From Methanobacteriota archaeon (lineage in GTDB: Archaea > Thermoplasmatota > Poseidoniia > Poseidoniales > Poseidoniaceae): a DNA stretch of 29,773 bases. The stretch spans positions 1 through 29,773 of the forward strand of contig WTIV01000096.1 of NCBI GenBank assembly GCA_011525095.1, read 5' to 3'. A program made the translations under genes and the position numbers. Position 1 is the stretch's first letter; each line of letters starts with the position of its first letter. Below, piece by piece: positions 23,677 through 29,773 of this stretch. Under the pieces are notes generated by a model. It did no database searches, had not been told where the DNA came from, and saw nothing but the letters and a program-made list of their open reading frames with translations.

Positions 23677-25241
23677 TGGTAGTAAAGAGCGCAACAAAGA
23701 AGAAACTCATGGACATGTTAGTCCCTGAGGAATTTGCACACAAATTGGCAGATGACCGTAAGTGGGATGACGTCAAGATTCTAACAGCACAGGAAATCGC
23801 ACAATTTTGTGAAACTGATTCCGACACTGCAGCAAGAATTCATGGGATTATTTCCGGTGCTGCATCCCCAAGCCGTGATTCAACCAGCGACAATTCAGCG
23901 ACAACATCCGTGCGCCTGCGCCGTGGTACTCGCCGTCGACGTACAGCAAAGACTGTCCAGGAACTCGAAGCATATACTCCAGAGATGAATGCTGATGGAA
24001 TCCCCGCAATCTATGACGATGAGTTAGCAAATGATGCTGTATTCAAATCAATCAAGGCAGCAGCAGCAGATGCTGGAATCAAATTCTCCCAGCAAACAAT
24101 TCACGATTTGACTGAGGCTGTTCACGCAAGAGAGATGACAAAGCTGACCAAAAAGCAAGCTGAAGCGCTTGTCGCTGAAGCAGGCCGCGCACAAGACATG
24201 GCACTAATCGATCCATATGAAGCGGCGGGAATCATTACTGCACAATCGATTGGAGAACCAGGTACACAGATGACTATGCGTACTTTCCACTATGCGGGTG
24301 TAGCAACAGTCAACGTAACTCAAGGTCTTCCTAGAATTATTGAGATTGTAGACGCAAGAAAGGTTCCGAACACTCCAACAATGACAATTCGTCTCAAAGG
24401 AGAAAAAAGCCAATCTGCCGATGCAGCAAAGAAGTTGGCAGCAGCAATTGAAATCACAACTACTGTGAACATTGCAGATATCGATACTGACGTCGCTCAA
24501 AGAAGACTTGTACTAAAGTTGAAGAAAGGAAACTTGAAGCAGAAGGGAATGACTCCTGCTGAAGTAAAAGACAAACTTGAGCGTGCTCTAAGATTGTATG
24601 TAGAGGCTGACAAGGAAAAGAACCCGTCAACCCTCACACTGATTCCTGGAATTCAAACTGAGGAGGACATGAAGACTCTAGCAGAAAATCCACCTTCATA
24701 CACTGAATTGCTACAATTAGAAGATAAAATCCGTGACATGCGTCTAAAGGGTGTTCCAAACATCGAGCGTGCAAATGTACAACTTGACGACAAGACCGGA
24801 GAGTATTATCTCTCTACAATTGGAAGCAACTTAGCAAGAATCTCAGACATGGAAGGTATTGACAGATCACGTACCTATACAAACAACATCATCGAGATTT
24901 ACGAGTACTTGGGTATAGAAGCTTCAAGGCAAGCAATAGTTAACGAATTGCAGGCTACTCTTGATGGAGCACGTCTAGAAGTTGACGTTCGCCACCTTCT
25001 TATGGTTGCAGACGTAATGACTAGCGAAGGTGAAGTTAGAGCAATTGGACGACACGGTGTATCCGGAACCAAGCACTCTATCCTTGCTCGTGCAGCGTTC
25101 GAAGTTACTGTTAACCACCTGCTGAAGGCTGGAATTATCGGTGAAAGAGACAATCTAACCGGTGTTGCTGAGAACATTATTGTTGGTCAGCCAATTAGCC
25201 TAGGAACAGGTTCAGTGGAGTTATACTACATCCCTGAGTGA
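23676..25241 (+). CDS. rpoA2: RNA polymerase subunit A'' (RpoA2) with extra N-terminal domain
   Basis: 521 residues, against about 380-400 for most archaeal A''. The ATG at 23676 overlaps the rpoA1 stop. Residues 1-60 (MVVKSATKKKLMDM, EEFAHKLADDRKW) are homologous to the start of RpoH. A Ser/Thr-rich linker (about 61-80) and an Arg-rich stretch (LRRGTRRRRTAK) follow. The A'' core starts near residue 100: EAAGIITAQSIGEPG at 182-196 and QMTMRTFHYAG to about 208 include the trigger-loop region. GLPRIIEIVDARK and the C-terminal VADVMTSEGEVRAIGRHG and VGQPISLGTGSVEL are classical. It completes the largest subunit with RpoA1. The added domain is expected on the surface of the enzyme, perhaps binding nucleic acid or a factor. 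Confidence 0.97.
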   Translation: MVVKSATKKKLMDMLVPEEFAHKLADDRKWDDVKILTAQEIAQFCETDSDTAARIHGIISGAASPSRDSTSDNSATTSVRLRRGTRRRRTAKTVQELEAYTPEMNADGIPAIYDDELANDAVFKSIKAAAADAGIKFSQQTIHDLTEAVHAREMTKLTKKQAEALVAEAGRAQDMALIDPYEAAGIITAQSIGEPGTQMTMRTFHYAGVATVNVTQGLPRIIEIVDARKVPNTPTMTIRLKGEKSQSADAAKKLAAAIEITTTVNIADIDTDVAQRRLVLKLKKGNLKQKGMTPAEVKDKLERALRLYVEADKEKNPSTLTLIPGIQTEEDMKTLAENPPSYTELLQLEDKIRDMRLKGVPNIERANVQLDDKTGEYYLSTIGSNLARISDMEGIDRSRTYTNNIIEIYEYLGIEASRQAIVNELQATLDGARLEVDVRHLLMVADVMTSEGEVRAIGRHGVSGTKHSILARAAFEVTVNHLLKAGIIGERDNLTGVAENIIVGQPISLGTGSVELYYIPE

Positions 25242-25280
25242 AATTCAACATTGAGAAGCAAAAATGTGGAGGAATGAAAA

Positions 25281-25580
25281 TTGGACATAAGTAGACAACT
25301 AAAGATTGCAAGTACATCTGGGAAGCTATTGTTTGGTCAACGCCAAGCGATCGATGCATGTGCAAGGGGAGAAGCAAAGTGCGTAATTCTGGCGGCAAAC
25401 TGCCCTCAAGATTACATTGACGACTTGGCAGCAAAACACCCTGAAGTAACAATGCATCGCACCATTTTGGTCAACAGAGACCTTGGTGTTGCATCTGGAA
25501 AGCCATTCAGCATCTCGACTATTACAGTCATCGATGCAGGCGAATCCGACTTGCTAACATTGAGTGGAAACATAGAGTGA
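25281..25580 (+). CDS. rpl30e: Ribosomal protein L30e
   Basis: 99 residues of the L7Ae/L30e/S12e fold: KIASTSGKLLFGQRQAIDAC, then AKCVILAANCPQD and a GxASGKPFSISTITVIDAG end. It starts at a TTG (25281), with GGAGG at 25268-25272 supporting it; an ATG at 25274 is in another frame and meets a stop quickly. It binds a kink-turn of 23S rRNA in the large subunit. It follows rpoA2 after 39 bases, the gene order found in many archaea, where nusA, rps12 and rps7 usually come next; none of these follows here. Confidence 0.93.
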   Translation: MDISRQLKIASTSGKLLFGQRQAIDACARGEAKCVILAANCPQDYIDDLAAKHPEVTMHRTILVNRDLGVASGKPFSISTITVIDAGESDLLTLSGNIE

Positions 25581-25588
25581 ATTAAAGA
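25581..25588 (+). promoter_or_regulatory. Possible TATA box for a leaderless transcript
   Basis: ATTAAAGA directly after the L30e stop is centred about 26 bases before the GTG at 25610. That spacing fits an archaeal promoter driving a transcript that starts at or near the start codon. Confidence 0.35.
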
Positions 25589-25609
25589 CGGCTTCAATCT
25601 AGTCGGGCT

Positions 25610-26494
25610 GTGGGCCTCGATTTAGTCGCTGTTCTGAGACGCTTGGGCGTCAGCATTGACTCAGGCTCACCCCCGGTTACGGAACCAGGTGTGATTACTT
25701 GGCTTGGAAGAGTCTATGACGTCTCGCCCGAACAGTATAACCTAGGACTCAGCGAAGGCATGGAATTGTGGACCACTGGTCAGGGATTTGCACCCCTTGA
25801 CATAGCAGGAGTGGAATCATGGCTATTCGACGCTCCAAGAGGAAGCCATCTTGTAATTGCTGAAAGAAAGGTCAACTTTGACATCATTGATTTACCATCA
25901 AGAACCGGTAGGTTGCTGAAATTATGGCAGTTGGACGATTTCGCTGCATTCATTGGTCATGCCGTAATTGACGGGAGACTGAGCATAATCGAAGAAGAAG
26001 CAGAGGTTGGTGATGAGGAAGAAATCGACATGTTCGCAGGTCCTGGTCCGTTTGTCTTGAAGCCGAAGAATGATTTTTCACCCCTTGAATCAAGGGGACT
26101 TGATATTTCAATGGCAAAACCGGTTCTGGTACCTGCGAGGCTACACAATGTCAGAGGTTTGTTGATAGGGCCGGCAGTAGAAGAAATAGAAAGTTGGTTA
26201 TTGAACTGCGGAGGTTTCCATATTCTAGAATCAGTAGAGATATTGGAAAGCCCACCTATGCTAAATCAGGAAATCTTGGAAATTGTTGAAGATCCAGATT
26301 TCTCAGAAATCCTTTCACAAAGAAGACCACACTCTGAAGGAATGGGTGACTTACTGCATTGGTGGAAATTTGATTCTAAATCACAAAAAATCGATACTTT
26401 TGACGTGCTAATTCCTGCACACAAAGGCCAAGACATAAGCGGTAATTACTGGATTTTTGACGGAGTTTCATCGACCCTTCATTTGAACCGATAA
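25610..26494 (+). CDS. Conserved-looking protein of unknown function
   Basis: 294 residues from a GTG at 25610 with no clear ribosome site; a leaderless message is possible. No signal peptide or membrane helix is visible. The protein is acidic, with two halves. The first (1-130) includes WLGRVYDVSPEQYNLG and LLKLWQLDDFAAFIGHAVI. An acidic linker (EEEAEVGDEEEIDMF, about 125-139) separates it from a second half with VRGLLIGPAVEEIESWLL. It occupies the place where nusA is often found after the L30e gene, but it shows no KH or S1 motif. Codon use looks like its neighbours. I recognise no family. Confidence 0.75.
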   Translation: MGLDLVAVLRRLGVSIDSGSPPVTEPGVITWLGRVYDVSPEQYNLGLSEGMELWTTGQGFAPLDIAGVESWLFDAPRGSHLVIAERKVNFDIIDLPSRTGRLLKLWQLDDFAAFIGHAVIDGRLSIIEEEAEVGDEEEIDMFAGPGPFVLKPKNDFSPLESRGLDISMAKPVLVPARLHNVRGLLIGPAVEEIESWLLNCGGFHILESVEILESPPMLNQEILEIVEDPDFSEILSQRRPHSEGMGDLLHWWKFDSKSQKIDTFDVLIPAHKGQDISGNYWIFDGVSSTLHLNR

Positions 26495-26531
26495 GCAAAG
26501 CATTCATCACCTTTAGAGATGAGGGTAAACC

Positions 26532-29500
26532 ATGGGCAAGCGTGGCTTCATATCCGTGATGATAGTAGCAATTTTCCTAAGTAGCATATTTGCGGTTTCC
26601 GATTACAGTGAACTTTCTGATTATAAGAAAGTGCTCTTTGCTGATTCTGAACCAGAGTTACTTATCTCTGCGGGTTCCGCTACAGGCCACGTTAATGGGT
26701 CAGAGATTGAATGGACTCCACAGGGTATAGTTGTTGCAGGTGATACTAGAAACAATCTAGATTTTGGTGGAATTCAGTTACAAGCTACATCTGGTTACAA
26801 CCCGTATTTGGATGCGGATTCCTATGTCGCTATGGTTGATGAGCAAGGAAATTGGCAATGGGCAGTAATGCCTTCTGCGACTCAAGGCCTAACCTTGATC
26901 AATGACATGACAACCGACTTGGCGGGGGATATCTACATTGGTGGATTGGTATTTGGTCAGGTAGTCTTCGGCTCATCATCAAATTCACCAGTTTTACAAT
27001 CGCAAAATTTTGATGGTTTCGTAGCAAAACTCGACGCTAGTGGCCAATGGTTGTGGGCAACTTCATTCAGTACTGCAACCAATAATGATTCAAACCAGAG
27101 TAGTGTTACAGGTATTGAATTTGACCCATATTCAGGAAATCTAATCGTAGTTGGGACACATCAAGGGCCAACAGATTTTGGTGGGACCACTCATACAAGT
27201 TCAGACAATGATGTGTTTATGGGAAGTTTCAATACAAACTCTGGAGCACTAAATGCAGTCTTTACTGCAGGAGGAATTGGCGATGATCGATCATCTGGAG
27301 TTGTAGTTGATTCATACGGTAACATATGGCAGACAGGAACAACATCTGGCACATTTTCAGGAAATGGAAAGACACACCAAGCTCTCAGTCAGGCGGACAC
27401 AATCCTAGTGAAGTGGAGTCAGGGCGGAGTTGTTCAAAGTGTCAAAGGATTTGTTAGTGCTGCAGGTGATATCAACCTCCCTGAAGATCTCACTATCGAC
27501 TCTAATGACGATATAATCGTGGGAGGAGTATTCCTTGGTTCGATGGATGCAGGCAATCAAAACACACTAACAGATAAGGGCAATGGCGATGCTTATGTTG
27601 TTAAAATTGCAAATAACGGTCAAACAGACTGGGCTGTAAGCGCAGGTAGTAGCGCCTCTACAGAAAGGGCATATGCCGTTGAAGTAACTTCAAATGATGA
27701 CATAATGGTCGGAGGATTAATTTCAGGTTCTGCTGATTTCGGTGTTCACTATGCAACATCTAATGGTGGACTTGACCTCTACATGGCTAAATTAACTGCA
27801 AATGGTGACTGGGATTGGGTAGAAAATCTAGGAAGCACAACAGATGACTTGTTTGCTGACTTGACGGTCAACGATACAGACATTCCGTATGCGTTTGGTT
27901 CATTCCAATCCACAATAAACAAAGGAACACAATCAGTGACAAGCAGCGCAGGCTTAGACTTGGTAATCTGGTCCCTTGATCCAATCAACAACGCAGATTC
28001 AGATAATGACGGTGTCATAGACTTAGAAGACAATTGTCCTAACACCAATAATCCGCTTCAAACCGATTCAGATTTGGATGGGGCGGGAGATGAGTGTGAC
28101 AATGACGATGACAACGACGGAATCACTGACAACTCAGGTGATGATTGCCCTAGAGGAGGTGCGTGGAATTGGACTAGCGATTCTACCACCGATTTCGATA
28201 ATGATGGTTGCAGAGATTCTACCGAAGATACAGACGACGACAATGATGGAGTTGAAGATGAGGATGACGGTTGCCTAAGTTCGTACACCCCTCCAAGAAA
28301 TTGGTGGACTTCAGATTCATCAAATGATCTCGATGGTGATGGTTGCAGAGATGCTGACGAAGATTCAGATGATGATGGAGATGGATTTAACGATGCAGAA
28401 GACGATTGTAACAAGGTGTCTGGTACTTCCGACCTAGGTTCCTACACAGGTTGTGTTGATTCAGATAGTGATGGATATGCTGACCTAGAGGACTCTTGCC
28501 CACAAGAGGAAGGTAACTCAACACTTGGTGGTCTATTGGCATGTCCGGATAGCGATGGTGACGGCTGGGCCAATTCCATAGATGACCTTCCTAGCGATGC
28601 TACTCAATGGAGTGATGCAGACGGTGATGGCTATGGCGACAACCCTAACGGAAACACTCCTGATGACTGTATCTCTACTCCAGGAACTTCTGTTTTGGAC
28701 AGGTATGGCTGCCCAGATACCGATAATGATGGATATTCAGCTGCGGATGATGACTGGACGATAGAAGACGGTGCAGACGCTTTCCCAACAGATAATACGC
28801 AATGGTCAGACTGGGATGAAGACGGATTTGGTGACAACTATGGTAACCTCTCTTGGATTGATAGAAGTGAAAACTGGCCGGGTGAATACTACCAGTATGC
28901 TAGAGACCAAGATGCCTGTCCCACATTAGCAGGCGATTCATGGCAAGAAGATATCCTCGGATGCCCAGATAGTGACAGCGACGGTTGGGCAGACTTCATG
29001 GATGCATTCCCAGCGGATCCTGATGAATATCTTGACTCAGATAATGATGGAGTAGCGGATGGAAATGATGACTGTCCTCTTGTGAATGGAAACTCAACAA
29101 TCGACGTTATAGGCTGCCCAGACTATGATGGAGATGGTTGGGGTGACCCAGAAAAAGGTACAGATTGGAAACCGATTGACCCAACTCAGTGGGCAGACTC
29201 TGACAGCGATGGCTATGGTGACAATCCAGCTGGAACAAGTCCAGACTCATGCACTAATGAAACAGGATTCTCATTCAAAGGCGATGTTCTTGGTTGTATA
29301 GACACAGACAACGATGGTTGGGCTGATATTATTGATGCATTCCCTGAAGAATCGAGTCAATGGAATGATACAGATGAGGATGGATTTGGAGATAACCCAG
29401 CTGGTAAGAATGCTGATGAATGTCCCGAGATTGCTGGGGTTGCAAAAGAAAACGGTTGTGAAGCAATAGTCGAAGAATCTAGTGGAAGTATTCTGAAGTA

Positions 29501-29773
29501 CGGCGGTATTTCTGTCGGTGTTATTCTAGCATTGATTGTTCTGGTTCTAGTTATCTCAAGGGTGAGAGGAAAGGGAGAGGACAAGGATTGGGACGCTGGT
29601 ATCAACTTGGCAGGAGCAGTATCTCAACCTGCTATGCCTAACATGAATGCCCAACCTGCTATGCCAAACATGTACGCCCAACCTGCTATGCCAAACATGA
29701 ATGCTCAGCCTGATTATTCACAATATCAGCAACCTAGTGTTCAACCGGTCGTACAAGCTGCTTCTCCAGATCC
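26532..29773 (+). CDS. Large surface protein: beta-propeller, thrombospondin type 3 repeats, membrane anchor (3' truncated)
   Basis: An uninterrupted frame from ATG 26532 to the window end, at least 1080 residues with no stop. Residues 1-22 are a signal peptide. Residues about 40-480 contain repeated motifs of the kind GNWQWAVM, GQWLWAT, DIYIGGLVFG and DIIVGGVFLGS, which resemble SBBP beta-propeller repeats. From residue 488 to about 970 come about 18 calcium-binding thrombospondin type 3 motifs (DSDNDGVIDLEDNCP and relatives). A membrane helix at about 990-1010 is followed by RVRGKG, and then a Gln/Pro/Met-rich cytoplasmic tail with 9-residue repeats. The protein should stand outside the cell as a calcium-stiffened stalk and propeller, perhaps for binding polymer or particles. 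Paired Cys in the repeats may form disulfides. The C-terminal end lies beyond the window. Confidence 0.9.
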   Translation, partial: MGKRGFISVMIVAIFLSSIFAVSDYSELSDYKKVLFADSEPELLISAGSATGHVNGSEIEWTPQGIVVAGDTRNNLDFGGIQLQATSGYNPYLDADSYVAMVDEQGNWQWAVMPSATQGLTLINDMTTDLAGDIYIGGLVFGQVVFGSSSNSPVLQSQNFDGFVAKLDASGQWLWATSFSTATNNDSNQSSVTGIEFDPYSGNLIVVGTHQGPTDFGGTTHTSSDNDVFMGSFNTNSGALNAVFTAGGIGDDRSSGVVVDSYGNIWQTGTTSGTFSGNGKTHQALSQADTILVKWSQGGVVQSVKGFVSAAGDINLPEDLTIDSNDDIIVGGVFLGSMDAGNQNTLTDKGNGDAYVVKIANNGQTDWAVSAGSSASTERAYAVEVTSNDDIMVGGLISGSADFGVHYATSNGGLDLYMAKLTANGDWDWVENLGSTTDDLFADLTVNDTDIPYAFGSFQSTINKGTQSVTSSAGLDLVIWSLDPINNADSDNDGVIDLEDNCPNTNNPLQTDSDLDGAGDECDNDDDNDGITDNSGDDCPRGGAWNWTSDSTTDFDNDGCRDSTEDTDDDNDGVEDEDDGCLSSYTPPRNWWTSDSSNDLDGDGCRDADEDSDDDGDGFNDAEDDCNKVSGTSDLGSYTGCVDSDSDGYADLEDSCPQEEGNSTLGGLLACPDSDGDGWANSIDDLPSDATQWSDADGDGYGDNPNGNTPDDCISTPGTSVLDRYGCPDTDNDGYSAADDDWTIEDGADAFPTDNTQWSDWDEDGFGDNYGNLSWIDRSENWPGEYYQYARDQDACPTLAGDSWQEDILGCPDSDSDGWADFMDAFPADPDEYLDSDNDGVADGNDDCPLVNGNSTIDVIGCPDYDGDGWGDPEKGTDWKPIDPTQWADSDSDGYGDNPAGTSPDSCTNETGFSFKGDVLGCIDTDNDGWADIIDAFPEESSQWNDTDEDGFGDNPAGKNADECPEIAGVAKENGCEAIVEESSGSILKYGGISVGVILALIVLVLVISRVRGKGEDKDWDAGINLAGAVSQPAMPNMNAQPAMPNMYAQPAMPNMNAQPDYSQYQQPSVQPVVQAASPD
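29625..29705 (+). repeat. Three tandem 27-base repeats (9-residue QPAMPNMNA)
   Basis: Three copies begin at 29625, 29652 and 29679, each encoding QPAMPN-M-(N/Y)-A; a degenerate fourth starts with CAGCCT at 29706. Copies differ by only a few bases, so the array is recent or conserved. It lies in the cytoplasmic tail of the surface protein. Confidence 0.9.

Noticed and set aside
23673..23678. rpoA1/rpoA2 boundary as a broken single gene
   Set aside because: The largest polymerase subunit is split into A' and A'' in nearly all archaea, and the stop and start overlap as TGATG.
28058..28837. Ser-rich minus-strand frames opposite the surface protein
   Set aside because: They are the antisense of the repetitive GAT/GAC-rich calcium-binding repeats and have no start signals or plausible composition.
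1..29773. CRISPR arrays, insertion sequences, integrase or toxin-antitoxin genes
   Set aside because: I saw no direct-repeat/spacer pattern, transposase motif or terminal repeats. The only tandem repeats are the coding ones at 29625-29705.

Overview
The window is an archaeal genome fragment. Its core is the classic archaeal RNA polymerase operon (rpoH, a single unsplit rpoB, rpoA1, rpoA2 and ribosomal protein L30e). The unsplit RpoB, frequent TTG starts, a Rieske/cytochrome b complex, an FtsZ-like protein and a large membrane-anchored surface protein with a beta-propeller and thrombospondin type 3 repeats together suggest the Thermoplasmatota side of Euryarchaeota, most likely marine Group II/III (Ca. 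Poseidoniia). That placement is inferred from gene content, not computed.

Layout. 1-4256 (+ strand): a tightly packed run with the 3' end of an asparagine-synthetase-like gene, a glutamate-cysteine ligase of the Acidithiobacillus type, a saccharopine-dehydrogenase-like reductase, a polytopic membrane protein, a two-cluster ferredoxin and a small two-helix membrane protein. 4259-10916 (- strand): a SAP-domain/zinc-ribbon membrane protein, then a respiratory operon. Transcribed from right to left, the operon holds a secreted Reeler-like protein with a CLCH motif, a small membrane protein, a TAT-type Rieske protein, a b6-like cytochrome b, and a 934-residue fusion of the C-terminal cytochrome b domain to a cytoplasmic HdrD-like iron-sulfur module. 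11071-15874: a TPR protein, a short FtsZ-family GTPase, a polytopic protein with a very acidic tail, a probable RNase P Pop5 subunit, a small membrane protein, and a HemK/Mtq2-like methyltransferase fused to a biotin-protein ligase. 16106-25580: tRNA-Lys(TTT) and the RNA polymerase/L30e operon. 25610-29773: an unrecognised protein, then a large surface protein that runs off the window and has no stop codon in it.

Two things stand out. First, the RNA polymerase is remodelled. RpoH and RpoA2 begin with the same extra domain of about 45-60 residues. One clamp zinc site in RpoB and one in RpoA1 have each lost two ligands. RpoA1 carries an insertion of roughly 140 residues with its own cysteine pairs, and its bridge helix departs from the usual sequence. 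Second, the quinol-oxidising complex has no cytochrome c1 gene beside it and is covalently joined to a heterodisulfide-reductase-like subunit, giving a possible direct route between a cytoplasmic thiol, lactate or glycolate-type redox couple and the quinone pool. The glutamate-cysteine ligase about 3 kb away fits a thiol-based partner, but that link is inference.

There is no CRISPR array, insertion sequence or rRNA. The longest stretch without a gene (15875-16105, about 230 bases) holds a tRNA promoter and a short inverted repeat.
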